Assembly (NCBI GenBank): GCA_963822595.1
Contig: CAWGIG010000002.1
Location: 186,001 to 250,000, forward strand
Length of the DNA stretch: 64,000 bases
Source: CAVRUH01 sp963822595
Lineage (GTDB): Bacteria > Chlamydiota > Chlamydiia > Chlamydiales > Waddliaceae
Reading direction: 5' to 3'
Shown here: one piece after another, positions 9,091 through 19,256 of the stretch
Numbering within the stretch: position 1 is the first letter of the stretch
Layout: each line of letters begins with the position of its first letter
Notes under the pieces: generated by a model
What the model was told of the DNA's origin: nothing
The model's input: the letters and a program-made list of their open reading frames with translations, nothing else
Databases searched by the model: none
Translations under genes and position numbers: made by a program

Positions 9091-11146
9091 ATGAGCGAAA
9101 CAATTAAACTTTTGACGGGTTGCGGAGACATCAACAGACTAACTGTGTCCAAAGGCCAAATAAAAGTCATTAGCAAATGGAATCTAATTGGACGCATTAT
9201 CCATTGGCTACATAAAGACCAGGAATGTGTAGCTGTTATCAATAAAATCAGAGAAATCCTTATAAATGATGGCATCCAAACGATTCGAGGCAGAGAAGGC
9301 GCCTATCAGGGGCAAGAATTTAGTGTTCAGCTGTTAACGCAAGAACAAGTAGAAGCCCTGCTGAATAACAAAGTCCTGCCAGTATTTCCTCGAATCCCAC
9401 CACTTCCAATAGCCCAAGAGGAAAAGGTGGTCGATTTGAAAAAGCCGGTAGAAAGCCAGAAGAAAAAGATGAAACTGTGGTCATCCAATATGGCAACATC
9501 ACCTTTAATATCGATAAAAAAGTAGCGATAAATTTCCAACTGTTATGAATGCGATGAAAGCATCGGGTCAGGAAGAAATTTTCCTTGCTGCTGATAATCC
9601 AGCCATTAGTGAGGAAGCAATCAGAGATGCTGTCGAATTCATGCTAGACCCGGTGAAGAGTATAATTAATGATCCAAAAAGAATAATACAAATGCTTGTA
9701 TTCTTGGATTATATGGAAGTAGAAACCGAAGTTTTATCAGGTTTGGCCAAAATACATCTCCGAAATAGGGACATCGAGCCGGAGTTTTTGATCGATCTGA
9801 TGTTCGAGAATCAAGCTTTATATGAAAAGTGTTTTTTGCCTCTAGAAATGAAGGATCGCCCTTTCGACCCGGATAAAATTCAAAATCAGCAAGCTAGAAT
9901 CCTATTTGATATGTTGAAAGAAGGCAACTGTTTGCAATATCTCAAAAGTTTTCATGGTAATCTTGTGTTTGACATAAGTCGGATCTCCAAACTCACAGAA
10001 TCGCAGTTGAAATGCATCACGCTGTGTTCCAATATGTTTCCAAAAAAAATACAAATTAGATTTGAAATCGCGAGCCTGCGTACTAATGAAAAAATAACAC
10101 AGTTCTTGGAAAAAACAACTAATCAAGTCATTATAAGTAATCCACCTTGGGATTATTGGGTATATGGTTCCGGAATAGGAGATACTATAAAAAAGCTTTT
10201 AGACTCGAAGAGAGTTAATCTGCTTTACATGGACAAAAATGATCCTAAAATCCAATGTAACTTAGGTCCTAATGTACCTAAAATTGAAATCATAGTCTCT
10301 GATAGATACGCTCCAAATAATAAAGAGTACCAGCAATTACTGACAACATCAGCAAAGGAAATCGTTTTCAATGATGTACTGAAAAAAAGCAAAGGTGACC
10401 TTTTTTACATTCTTCTCTATGCATTCGATCATGTAAATATTAGGCATTTGAAAATTACTTCTAATGATTATCTTAAACATTGGGATGCAAGTTGGCCGGC
10501 ACATGAAAATTCGAAATTAAAAAGTTTGGAAATCGATTCCCAGCATTCCAAAACCGCTCCTGAACTTTTAAAGTATATTGCTGGGAAGACCCCAAAATTG
10601 AAAAATTTAAGTGTTCTTTGTTCTGAAAATACAATTATAGATTCCAAAGTGTTCGTGGATGTCTTGCAATCATCGCCAAAGCTCACTCATTTGTATATGA
10701 GAAATGTACATTGTTGGGGGAGTAATGTCAGCAAATTAATAGATGTTCTATCCAATCACCCATCCTTAAAAACTATCAATGGTTTGGATAAAGAATCCTT
10801 CGTTGATCACATAAAATTAAGAGAGAAAGATTTTAGAGTGAAAGTTGAAACCCTTTTTGATCAGTTGCCTTCATACATCGCAGGATTAGATAAAAAGGGA
10901 TTTATTCGATCTTTGAAGGGAGAACCTTTTCATAAGACAAATGAGTGGCCTTTGCTCGAAACGATTGTTAAAAGCGATCCTGAAATTAATAAGGCCTTGC
11001 AAGGGCAGGTTGAGCCTGAGAAGCTCCAAGAACTCGTTGAAAAAGTGTTCGACCGGATTATTGATAATGATCCCTCGATTGCCAAAGCCTATAAAGAAAT
11101 TGGCGTAGAGAAACTTTTATGGCCGTTTTTTTCAACAAAGAAATAG
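9091..11146 (+). pseudogene. BTB-like / LRR-like paralog of the 1427 gene, two frameshifts
   Basis: Homologous along its whole length to the protein at 1427-3496. The first frame (9091-9525) encodes the N-terminal module (GKWxLIGRxxxWLHKD variant). Near 9471 one A is missing from GAAAAG, and the true frame continues with KPEEKDETVVIQYGN. Near 9518 a second base is missing (frame resumes KFPTVMNAMKASG). The remaining ~530 residues (9545-11146) are open and include the irregular LRR-like part (PKLKNLSVLCS, PKLTHLYMRN, PSLKTINGL). Both breaks are single-base losses and everything else is intact, so this is either a very young pseudogene or two sequence errors. Restored length would be ~685 residues. 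Confidence 0.65.
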
Positions 11147-11198
11147 GCATGCAGAAGACAATTGGCAAATCTTGCCAATTGTCGAGAGATTTGAATCT

Positions 11199-11573
11199 TT
11201 ATCTCCAGTGTCCAGGAACCCAAACCCAACCGCGATAGGTGTGATGTTTTGACCAATGACCCGGTTCCCAGCATGCTGTGGGGTGAGGTCTAGGTTTCCA
11301 GCATCCGCATTCCCATACCCATCGACCCTCCCATTTCCAATAGCCTCCGATCCAGACATGGTTGGAGCTAGGACAGGTTGTCATCACTTCGACTTTAGGC
11401 TCTGGGGGAGCTTCCTGTACAAGAGCGGGTTCAGTATCAACAACGACGACCTGGGCAGGCGGCGTTTGTTCGGCTATAATGACAGGTCTTTCTTCGATAT
11501 ATACTCTTCTCGCTTCTAGCGCAGGGGAAAGTAATACGAAGGAGCAAGTAAAAAGCAATGTAATCGATTTCAT
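11199..11573 (-). CDS. Secreted YXWGXW-type tryptophan-rich repeat protein
   Basis: 124 residues with an N-terminal signal peptide (MKSITLLFTCSFVLLSPALEA, cleavage probably after ALEA). The C-terminal half contains four Trp/Gly units of the type W-x-x-G-x-W (HVWIGGYWKW, RWVWECGCWKP, TACWEPGHW, WVWVPGHW). This matches the YXWGXW/BcpO-like family of small exported proteins of unknown function. Between signal and repeats is a Pro/Val/Glu-rich stretch. It is convergent with the 9091-11146 gene. An envelope or periplasmic location is inferred. Confidence 0.8.
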   Translation of the reverse strand: MKSITLLFTCSFVLLSPALEARRVYIEERPVIIAEQTPPAQVVVVDTEPALVQEAPPEPKVEVMTTCPSSNHVWIGGYWKWEGRWVWECGCWKPRPHPTACWEPGHWSKHHTYRGWVWVPGHWR

Positions 11574-11758
11574 TTTATCTCCATAGTTTTAAGATTCATC
11601 ATCGATTTCTTTTTCGGGAAAATAGGGAAAAAGAAACAAACCAACACTAATATTTCAAGATTTTATTTGCAATAGGTGCTTACAGGAGTATTGTAGCGCA
11701 GCCTACGTCCCAATGGTGTTAATTTAAAATACTTGTTATGTACAAACAGATTGCTAAA

Positions 11759-11964
11759 ACACTGAGTTCACAGAGAACACAGAGAGTAAGAATTTGAACC
11801 AGATGCTTGAAACTGAGATCATTTTAGTAGATAGAAAAAATCCTTTGTAAAATTTAAAATGTCTGTAAATACTTAAAATAAGTTCGTTTATCAATAAAAC
11901 TGATCTCAGTTTCAAGCATCTGTTACAAATTCTTACTCTCTGTGTTCTCTGTGAACTCTGTGTT
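11759..11964. repeat. Fold-back element, 63-base arms (CTCTGTGTTCTC type)
   Basis: Left arm 11759-11821 and right arm 11902-11964 are near-perfect reverse complements, separated by ~80 A/T-rich bases. The arms contain a short repeated motif ACAGAG/CTCTGTG. It fills most of the gene-free stretch 11574-12114, in which I see no reading frame and no other feature except A/T-rich DNA before the next gene. Confidence 0.85.
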
Positions 11965-12114
11965 TCGAAACAGTGTGTGCATAAAAACTCTCTTAAGTTG
12001 GCGCCATTGGCCTAAGTCCTTATGTGTCATTTTTTTTATATTAGTATTGCTTTTAAACCTATGGTATGTTATAGTATTAATTTAATTTATTATATATTAA
12101 TTTATGGCATATTT

Positions 12115-13170
12115 ATGTTTAACATACCAAACCTGACGCATGTAAAGAATTATCGGGAAATTTCCTATGGTGAGATATTCGAGCTTAAGAGTTTCTCCAA
12201 TGCGATCTCTCAACACGGATATGATGTTCTTTCGCAAAGCGATAATAAGCAGAGAAATATACGTGTTCTTGATGTGGTCGTGAATCGAATTGACAAGAGC
12301 TTCAATAGAAAAAGATCGTTTGGGAAGTGGTTTCTCGATTTGATCACTCTTCAATTCATAAAAAGAATTGTCTTGTGGTTTGCCCTTACGGAAATTAAAA
12401 AAGCTACCAACGCTGCCGCTTCAACAATAAAGATGCATCGTCCGCATATTCAAATTCCCTTTGTTGAAAATGATCCATTATCACTCGTGACGAAAGCCTT
12501 TGAGAAATTTGAAACCAGAAGAAATGCGGAACTTCGGGCTAAATCCGGTGACAACGATTGGCGGGAAACCGCTCTAGAAGTGAATGAGTATTTCCAAAAC
12601 ACGTTGCAAATGTTAAAGGCGGGGCAATCCGTACCTCTTCCTCGGTGGTTTCATGCTACCAAAAACGGCGTGGATGCTATTGCCCAAAGTCGAAAGCTTA
12701 AGCAATTTGAGGCTCCAATGGGCAAGGGCGCCTATTTTTCCACTAGGGATGAAAGTTATGGCGGTTACGGTGATTACACCTATGCGGTTGATGAAAGTGC
12801 CATCTATGATAAACCAGGTGCTTATTTTGAGGGGTTTACCGACCGATACCCGACGCTTGAAACAAAGGCTGTTTGGGTGAGAGTTGAGAGTAATGTGGAT
12901 ATATCCCCTGATAATATAGCCTATATTGCAGCGCCAAATTCAAGGGATAGAGATGTTTTGAAAGAAAAAATTTGGGGGCAGGGTGTCCATTGGAACACCT
13001 GGGAAAAAGGGTTTTATGTACCGGTTATCACACGTGCAGCAAGTGATTGGATACGACAAAGTTTTGCCTCTATAGGGCATATTTATGACTTGCCCGATAC
13101 CTGGCGAAGACACGAAAATAAACGCCATATGTCAATATCGCATTTACGTGATGTTAGAGAACCAACCTAA
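12115..13170 (+). CDS. Putative effector, possible ADP-ribosyltransferase-like domain
   Basis: I prefer the ATG at 12115 (351 residues, MFNIPNLTHVKNYREISY) because it aligns with the start of the next gene; an in-frame ATG exists at 12022. Residues 1-100 form an N-terminal module shared with the downstream gene: NYREISYxxIxELKxFSNAIS, then RSFGKWFLDLITLQFIKRIV. Residues ~170-320 contain PRWFHATKNGVDAI and GKGAYFSTRDESYGGYGDY. The spacing of WFHAT, I-x-x-S and G-x-Y-F-S resembles the H-Y type ADP-ribosyltransferase/PARP-like fold (His then Tyr). This is pattern recognition only; a catalytic Glu cannot be assigned. No signal peptide. Confidence 0.7.
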   Translation: MFNIPNLTHVKNYREISYGEIFELKSFSNAISQHGYDVLSQSDNKQRNIRVLDVVVNRIDKSFNRKRSFGKWFLDLITLQFIKRIVLWFALTEIKKATNAAASTIKMHRPHIQIPFVENDPLSLVTKAFEKFETRRNAELRAKSGDNDWRETALEVNEYFQNTLQMLKAGQSVPLPRWFHATKNGVDAIAQSRKLKQFEAPMGKGAYFSTRDESYGGYGDYTYAVDESAIYDKPGAYFEGFTDRYPTLETKAVWVRVESNVDISPDNIAYIAAPNSRDRDVLKEKIWGQGVHWNTWEKGFYVPVITRAASDWIRQSFASIGHIYDLPDTWRRHENKRHMSISHLRDVREPT

Positions 13171-13182
13171 AGGAGAAAATTT

Positions 13183-14385
13183 GTGGATTTACCCCAATTA
13201 GGTGATATGAACAATTATCGGGAAATTTCATATGCTCAAATAAACGAGCTTAAACGTTTCTCAAATGCTATTTCTGAAATCGGGTACGAAGTTCTTAAGT
13301 CGAATCAGAAACCTCTCCACGACCTAAGAGGAACCATAACAAAAATTAACGAAAGCCTCCAAAAAACGAGATCATTTGGAAGGTGGTTACTTGATTTGAT
13401 CACTCTTCAATTCATAAAAAGAATTGTCTTGTCCCATACACTTCCGGGAATAAAAACGTCCCTCACCATTTTGGGACCCCTTGCTTTTAAGGTACGTAAA
13501 GATAATGATATTCCAACATTTAAAAAACTCACAGAATATGAATTTGCTAATGTTCTTAAGCGTTATCCTCATAAGTTTAAGGGTAATCATCCCCACAATA
13601 AAACAAAAACAGTTCATTCTCTAGTTTATCAAGCCTATTTTGAAGGAACATTTCACGCTGCAGCAAATCCCGTGTATGGTAATTATCAGTGGGAGATTAA
13701 GTTAATGATGGGGTTAATTATTAATGAACTAGGAAAAAGTTATAAAACAGTCACAGAAAAGCAAAAAAGTATTGCTGATAGACTCGATATAGCATTTAAT
13801 TCTTGCCAAGCGGAACAATTCAGAACCATTCAATCAATAACCTTAGAATTGCTTAGCAGAGGTGATTTGGCCGAAGCTGTAAGCGCCCTATGGCAAGATT
13901 ATAAAATGATCAAGTTGGATGAAATCATCGGCGAACGTCATCCTAACTCAACGGATCCTAAACAAAAGGATTTTAAGAAACAGTTCCCACACATTAAAAG
14001 TGCCTATATCGAAAATCTAGGAGAACAGTTTGGTTTAAACGGAGTGGATGCTGCACGTCTGGATATTCATAGGCCACAAGATCTTTCATACCCTCAAAGT
14101 CTTCGCAATGATTTCAAAAGCCGTTTGAATTTAGACGAGTTTGCTCGGCAGATTGCTTTAGATATCAACAATCATAATCAGGAGACTTCGACTTTAGACA
14201 AGACTTTGGTGTTCAAATGGATTAATGCAGGTGGTACACCTGGTTTTGGCTTCTATAGAAATGACAAGGTTTATACTGACATGGCTAAGCCCACAGAAGC
14301 TCAAGAAGACTTATACGCACCTTACATGACTGTGGATGAAGCAATGGCTCTCCTGGCACATCCAAAAGTTGGCATTGCCTTCTAA
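13183..14385 (+). CDS. Hypothetical effector sharing N-terminal module with 12115 gene
   Basis: 400 residues from a GTG start at 13183, chosen because AGGAGA lies 8 bases upstream and the protein then begins MDLPQLGDMNNYREISY in register with its neighbour. It starts 12 bases after the previous stop, so the two are probably one operon. Residues 1-95 are the shared module; a ~40-base segment around 13391-13430 is almost identical in DNA to 12341-12380, suggesting recent shuffling or conversion. The remaining ~300 residues are different from the neighbour and match nothing I know; near the C-terminus is LVFKWINAGGTPGFGFY. Function unknown. Confidence 0.75.
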   Translation: MDLPQLGDMNNYREISYAQINELKRFSNAISEIGYEVLKSNQKPLHDLRGTITKINESLQKTRSFGRWLLDLITLQFIKRIVLSHTLPGIKTSLTILGPLAFKVRKDNDIPTFKKLTEYEFANVLKRYPHKFKGNHPHNKTKTVHSLVYQAYFEGTFHAAANPVYGNYQWEIKLMMGLIINELGKSYKTVTEKQKSIADRLDIAFNSCQAEQFRTIQSITLELLSRGDLAEAVSALWQDYKMIKLDEIIGERHPNSTDPKQKDFKKQFPHIKSAYIENLGEQFGLNGVDAARLDIHRPQDLSYPQSLRNDFKSRLNLDEFARQIALDINNHNQETSTLDKTLVFKWINAGGTPGFGFYRNDKVYTDMAKPTEAQEDLYAPYMTVDEAMALLAHPKVGIAF

Positions 14386-14463
14386 ATGAGCCTTCAATGA
14401 ACATGGCCTTTACGATAAAAGGGTGATGTGCCATAATCGCTGTTTTAAAATAAAACGCCAAAA

Positions 14464-15354
14464 ATGAGTATGAAACGCTCAAAAATTCTTCGATCTTTTG
14501 GGACACACGACGGACAATTCCATGCGGATGAAGTCACCGCTTGCGCGTTTCTGCTCATGTTCGATCTAATCGACGAAGATAAAATCGTGCGCACAAGGGA
14601 TCCTGAGAGGCTTCGAAAGTGCGAATACATTTGCGATGTCGGCGGCGAATATGATCCTCCTCAAAAATTATTCGATCACCATCAAGCCAAATACGACGGG
14701 AAAATGAGCAGCGCCGGTATGATCCTTCTTTACCTAAGAGAACATGATGTCATCAACCAAAACGAATATAACTATTTTAACGAATCCCTGGTTCATGGTG
14801 TCGATGCCCATGACAACGGCCGCGATCCTCTTCCTATCGGCTTTTCGTCCTACTCCGACGTTGTAGGTAACTATGTACCAATACCTTATGAAGTCCCTCC
14901 TGCAGCTATGGATGAAGCCTTCCATCAGGCCCTTCACTTCGCCGTTGCGCAAATCAGTCGCCTTTGGGAACGGTATCATTTTGCCCATTCCTGCAGAGAA
15001 ATCGTTGCTAAAGCGATGAAAAACAGTAAGGAATACATCATCTTTGAAAAATCCATGCCTTGGATGGACCTCTTTTTTGAACTCGGCGGCGATAACCATC
15101 CAGCGCTTTTCGTGATTATTCCCTCGGGAAATCACTGGAATTTGCGCGGGATACCTCCTTCACATGAGGATCGATTAAATGTGCGTCTTCCTCTGCCGGA
15201 AAAATGGGCAGGACTGTTGGAAGGGGACCTTAAAAAAACTTCAGGAATGCCGGGAGCTATCTTTTGCCATAAGGGACGCTTTATTTCCGTCTGGGAAACA
15301 AAAGAAGATGCCCTTAAAGCGTTGGAACATGTCATGAGCAAGGAGAAAAAATGA
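14464..15354 (+). CDS. MYG1-family metal-dependent hydrolase (UPF0160)
   Basis: 296 residues. The N-terminus reads SFGTHDGQFHADEVTACAFL, the signature of the MYG1 family (DHH-related putative nuclease/phosphoesterase), with further metal-ligand candidates in YICDVGGEYDPP and LFDHHQAKYDG, and VHGVDAHDNG near residue 117. Length agrees with the family (~290-330). It is the first gene of a tightly packed run: the stop overlaps the HIT gene start at 15351, and isochorismatase-like and HEAT genes follow. MYG1, HIT and HEAT-protein genes are neighbours in Chlamydia as well, which supports the assignment. Eukaryotic MYG1 is described as an RNA exonuclease; the bacterial substrate is not known. Confidence 0.9.
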   Translation: MSMKRSKILRSFGTHDGQFHADEVTACAFLLMFDLIDEDKIVRTRDPERLRKCEYICDVGGEYDPPQKLFDHHQAKYDGKMSSAGMILLYLREHDVINQNEYNYFNESLVHGVDAHDNGRDPLPIGFSSYSDVVGNYVPIPYEVPPAAMDEAFHQALHFAVAQISRLWERYHFAHSCREIVAKAMKNSKEYIIFEKSMPWMDLFFELGGDNHPALFVIIPSGNHWNLRGIPPSHEDRLNVRLPLPEKWAGLLEGDLKKTSGMPGAIFCHKGRFISVWETKEDALKALEHVMSKEKK

Positions 15355-15686
15355 CCACGATATTTGGAAAAATCATCGCAGGGGAGTTGCCTGCAACAAA
15401 GGTGTTTGAGAATGAGCGCATTCTAGCCATCAAAGACCTTTATCCAAAGGCGCCTATCCATTTATTGATCATCCCAAAGAAGGAAATTCGCGACCTTCAA
15501 TCTGTAACGGCTGAGGATCTTCCATTGATTGCCGAATGCATTACAGTGGCTCAAAAGCTTGCAGCAGAAAATAACATTACCGACGGCTATAGATTCCTCG
15601 CAAATAATGGAACTCTCGCAGGGCAAACCGTATTTCACCTGCATTTCCATTTGCTGGGCGGATCTCAATTAGGCGGTATGGCTTAA
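15351..15686 (+). CDS. HIT-family nucleotide-binding hydrolase
   Basis: 111 residues, complete HIT domain. The active-site triad motif is seen as VFHLHFHLLGG (His-x-His-x-His) near residues 95-105. The N-terminal TIFGKIIAGELPATKVFE and AIKDLYPKAPIHLLIIPKK are typical of the Hint/PKCI branch. The family hydrolyses nucleoside phosphoramidates and similar substrates in the cytoplasm. The ATG at 15351 overlaps the end of the MYG1 gene by four bases, and its TAA overlaps the next ATG by one base, so it is translationally coupled on both sides. Confidence 0.93.
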   Translation: MTTIFGKIIAGELPATKVFENERILAIKDLYPKAPIHLLIIPKKEIRDLQSVTAEDLPLIAECITVAQKLAAENNITDGYRFLANNGTLAGQTVFHLHFHLLGGSQLGGMA

Positions 15687-16240
15687 TGGTAAACTTCACC
15701 CTAGATAATAAGAAAGCCGGATTATTGGTCATTGATGTTCAAGATAGAATCTTGGAAAAAGTCGAACGGCCTTGCGAAGTGATGCAAAAACTTATTCAAG
15801 TCATTCGAGGATGTAAAATTCTCGGAATGCCGATTATCGTCACCGAACAATATCCTCAAGGACTAGGATCGACCGTTTGCGGCGTAAGAGCTTGTTTGGG
15901 TGATGAATATCCCACTATCGCAAAAACATCTTTTTCTTGCATGGGGGACGAGAAAGTGATGCAAGCCATCCAAGCGGAGCCTGTGACACAGTGGATTCTC
16001 GTTGGAATCGAAGCGCATGTTTGCGTCTTGCAAACAGCAAAAGATCTGCTGAAGCAAGGAAAACAAGTTACCGTTCTTAATGATGCTATTTCTTCCCGAT
16101 CCATTTTTGATTATTCCACGGCAATAGCAGAAATGCGCGATTGCGGAGCACGCATCAGCAGCGCCGAGACGATCCTTTTTGAATTAATGGGCGATGCTTC
16201 TCTCCCCGAATTCAAACAGGTTATCGAATTGATTAAATGA
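15686..16240 (+). CDS. Isochorismatase/nicotinamidase-like cysteine hydrolase
   Basis: 184 residues. The N-terminus has the catalytic Asp in GLLVIDVQDRIL; the Lys region is AKTSFSCMGD; the nucleophile Cys lies in VGIEAHVCVLQTA. All three elements of the D-K-C triad of the isochorismatase-like fold are thus present. The substrate is not evident; YcaC-like and nicotinamidase-like members look alike. Start and stop overlap the neighbours by one and four bases (15686 and 16237-16240), part of the MYG1-HIT run. Confidence 0.88.
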   Translation: MVNFTLDNKKAGLLVIDVQDRILEKVERPCEVMQKLIQVIRGCKILGMPIIVTEQYPQGLGSTVCGVRACLGDEYPTIAKTSFSCMGDEKVMQAIQAEPVTQWILVGIEAHVCVLQTAKDLLKQGKQVTVLNDAISSRSIFDYSTAIAEMRDCGARISSAETILFELMGDASLPEFKQVIELIK

Positions 16241-17946
16241 GACACCTATCTTCAATTTTTGCTCTTTGCACCCTTTTAAACTGCGGAAATTCTTTTGCAA
16301 GCACAGACGCGCAGAGAATCTGCTCTCAACTTTTAATAGGGAATTGCAAAGCTGCTTGCAGCGAAGGCAAAGAGGCATTAAAAAATGATCCTGAATGTCA
16401 AGCTCTTTGGGAGGCCTACATCCAAGCTCTTGCCAAATCAGGCGATGAACAAGAGATGCTTAAAGCGTGGAAACAATATGTCGCCCTTTTTCCTGAACAA
16501 AAAAACAACCGGCAAATTTTAGAGAATATGGCCTGGGGTGTCATTGAAAAGGGAACAGCTTCTAATTCTCCTATAACCCGTCTATATGCCCTTTTGGGGG
16601 CTTATTTCGGACAAGATTCTCGCGGTGTGGAAATCCTATACAGAGGAATGCATGATGATAGCGTCATCATCCGAGGCATAGCTATTAAACTTTCCTCAGA
16701 GTTTCGCGATGCCAAACTTAAAGATAAAGTTCTACAACTCCTCCGTACCGAAAAAAATTGGAAGGTCCGTCTTGAAGCAATTCTCGCGTCCGGAAAAATG
16801 GAAATCGCCGCAGCCGAAGGGGATCTCATCCAAATCCTTAGCAATGATCAATCCAGTATCGAAGCCAAAGCCGCTGCTTTCCAAGCCTTGGTCTACCTTT
16901 TGGAAACTCCGGAAAGAGAGGAAGTGCTTCGTTTTGCACAGAGCGATAGAGCTAATTTGAGAGTCTTGGCATGCAAAGTGATCGAACATGCCGAACTTGT
17001 TAATGAAATCGATCTTCTGCTCCCGCTCACCCAAGATCATAACCCTCACGTCCGTGAAGAAGCTGTGCATGCAATGGGTGTTTTGCGCTCAGATAAAACA
17101 GAATGGGTTCTCCCTTTGCTTGACGACGCAAATCCTCAAGTGGCTATTATGGCTGCGTGGGTCATTACATTACAGGATCCACCCGTTGGACAAAAAGCCT
17201 TTCGCCCTTGGTTCCAAAATACTAAAAAAGAAATAAGACTCCTTGCCGCTTCGGCATTAAGTGCCACGGGAAAATATGGATACCCGCTTGTTACCGAAAT
17301 TTTTGAGTCGGCAACGGATCCTTATGTCAAAATGAACTTAGCCTTGGGGATGATTGGACAGAGAATCGAAACCGAAAAAGCGACTCAAGCGCTCTATCAA
17401 GGCTTCGCTAACCAAAAAGAAAATTGGGCCTGGGAGGAAAACAGTTCCTTCAGAACACTGGTCCCTAGCGATGTCAAACACAGTGATTTAATTCCAAATT
17501 ATCCCGAAGCGGTCAATTTAGCGACACGTCTGGATATCCTCAATATCCTAGCCATGATGAATCAGCCGGGATTAAAAGACGAAATCAAAAACTTCTTAAC
17601 GAGAAAGACTTGGGGGATTACCGGAACAGCTTCGGCCTTACTTCTCACGGAAGGGGATGACTCTGCCATCGAAATCGTTCAAAATTTGTTAGAGGAAAAA
17701 GATCCAAAAGTTAAAGTTCAAGCGGCTCTGGTTCTTTCTCTTTGGGGCGGAGGCGAGAAGGCAATATCAACGCTTTTAGAGGCCTATACTACAGGCGATA
17801 GGGAACTTAAAGAGACGATTTTAGAAAGTTTGGGCAATATTGGGTCCACGACGACCATTCCTTTTCTCATTGATAGACTCGGGGAGTCCTCCGGATCGTT
17901 GCGCATAATCGCCGCTTCTTCGTTATTAAAAACGCTATACCATTAA
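16237..17946 (+). CDS. Exported HEAT-repeat protein
   Basis: 569 residues with a signal peptide (MRHLSSIFALCTLLNCGNSFA). After ~110 residues of helical N-terminal part, the sequence consists of ~30-residue helix pairs of the HEAT/PBS-lyase type, for example VIIRGIAIKLSSEF, NWKVRLEAILASGKM, PHVREEAVHAMGVL, PQVAIMAAWVITLQ, PKVKVQAALVLSLWGGG and ELKETILESLGNIGS. HEAT repeats serve protein binding; no catalytic motif is seen. It is coupled to the preceding gene through ATGA. A Chlamydia homolog follows the HIT/MYG1 pair in the same order. Location periplasm or outer membrane is inferred. Confidence 0.88.
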   Translation: MRHLSSIFALCTLLNCGNSFASTDAQRICSQLLIGNCKAACSEGKEALKNDPECQALWEAYIQALAKSGDEQEMLKAWKQYVALFPEQKNNRQILENMAWGVIEKGTASNSPITRLYALLGAYFGQDSRGVEILYRGMHDDSVIIRGIAIKLSSEFRDAKLKDKVLQLLRTEKNWKVRLEAILASGKMEIAAAEGDLIQILSNDQSSIEAKAAAFQALVYLLETPEREEVLRFAQSDRANLRVLACKVIEHAELVNEIDLLLPLTQDHNPHVREEAVHAMGVLRSDKTEWVLPLLDDANPQVAIMAAWVITLQDPPVGQKAFRPWFQNTKKEIRLLAASALSATGKYGYPLVTEIFESATDPYVKMNLALGMIGQRIETEKATQALYQGFANQKENWAWEENSSFRTLVPSDVKHSDLIPNYPEAVNLATRLDILNILAMMNQPGLKDEIKNFLTRKTWGITGTASALLLTEGDDSAIEIVQNLLEEKDPKVKVQAALVLSLWGGGEKAISTLLEAYTTGDRELKETILESLGNIGSTTTIPFLIDRLGESSGSLRIIAASSLLKTLYH

Positions 17947-17970
17947 TTTGAATTCTGCTAGTTTGAAATT

Positions 17971-19249
17971 ATGTATACCAAAAAAGAAATTGAACAGCTT
18001 GCCAATGACTGGAAAACCAACCCCCGATGGAATGGAATTGTCCGTCCATATACCCCTGAAGAGGTCATTAAAATGCGCGGATCGATCCATCTGGATTACA
18101 CCCTCGCAAAGATGGGCGCCGAAAAGCTGTGGAAATTATTTCATACAGAACCTTTTATTCGAGCTCTTGGAGCCGTAACAGGCTGCCAAGCCGTGCAGCA
18201 AGTGCAAGCCGGACTCAAAGCAATCTACGCTAGCGGATGGCAAGTGGCTGCAGATGGCAATGATGCCCGCGCAACCTACCCGGATCTAAGCCTCTATCCC
18301 GTACAAAGCATGCCCCACCTTGCTGAACGGCTTAAATAATGCTTTATTGCGTGCCGATCAGATCCAGCATATGAAAAATGAAAATAAAATCGACTGGTTA
18401 GCGCCTATAGTTGCAGATGCCGAAGCCGGATTCGGAGGTTCTTTAAACACTTTCGAGCTGATTAAAGCTTTGATTGAGTCAGGAGTTGCAGCCGTTCACT
18501 TAGAAGATCAACTCGCTTCCCTAAAAAAATGTGGCCATATGGGTGGTAAAGTGTTAGTCGGCGGCCGCACATTCGTCGAAAAACTCATAGCCGCAAGATT
18601 CGCTGCTGATTTGCTTCAAGTTCCCACAGTGATCATTGGACGTACAGATGCTCTTTCAGCATCATTGATAGGGTCTGATTACGATCATGTAGATGAACCG
18701 TTTATGACAGGCGAACGTTCATGCGAAGGTTATTATCATGTAAAAGGCGGAGTTAAATATGCCATAGCGCGAGCCTTGGAATTTGGTCCTTACTGCGACA
18801 TGATATGGTATGAGACTTCAAAGCCAAACGTTAACGAAGCCCAAGAATTTGCTGAAGCCATACATAAGAAATACCCCGGCAAATTATTAGCCTATAATTG
18901 TTCTCCGTCTTTTAATTGGAAAGCGCACCTAGATGAGACAACGATAGGACATTTCCAAGAAAAACTTGGGGAAATGGGATACAAGTTCCAGTTTGTCACT
19001 CTTGCAGGTTTCCATGCTATTAACACCAGCATGTTTGACCTTGCTGTGCATTATAAAACTGAAGGAATGACGGCATATTCTCGGCTACAGGAGCATGAGT
19101 TTTCTCTTGAGAAGGAATATGGATATTCTGCAGTGAAACATCAGCAATTTGTCGGCACTGGCTACTTTGATCAGCTATCTGATATCTTCGCACAAGGACA
19201 GTCTTCAACCACAGCCCTAAAAGGTTCTACGGAAGAAGCTCAATTTTAA
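17971..19249 (+). CDS. aceA: Isocitrate lyase (one frameshift at ~18334)
   Basis: Cleaves isocitrate to glyoxylate and succinate (glyoxylate shunt). The two frames join at CTT-A-AAT (18331-18337): removing the A at 18334 gives AERLNNALLRADQI and a continuous ~425-residue protein, the usual length for AceA. Motifs: MRGSIHLDYTLA, GWQVAADGNDA, the metal site VADAEAGFGG, the catalytic Cys loop KKCGHMGGK, and NCSPSFNW. This separates it from methylisocitrate lyase, which has KRCGH. No malate synthase gene is in the window. It follows the HEAT gene by 24 bases. The single-base break has the same form as those in the tuf-rpoC block. Confidence 0.88.
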
Positions 19250-19256
19250 TTTTAGT

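Noticed and set aside
11256..11586. Plus-strand ORFs over the YXWGXW gene
   Set aside because: The minus-strand frame has a signal peptide and Trp-rich repeats; the plus frames are compositional shadows.
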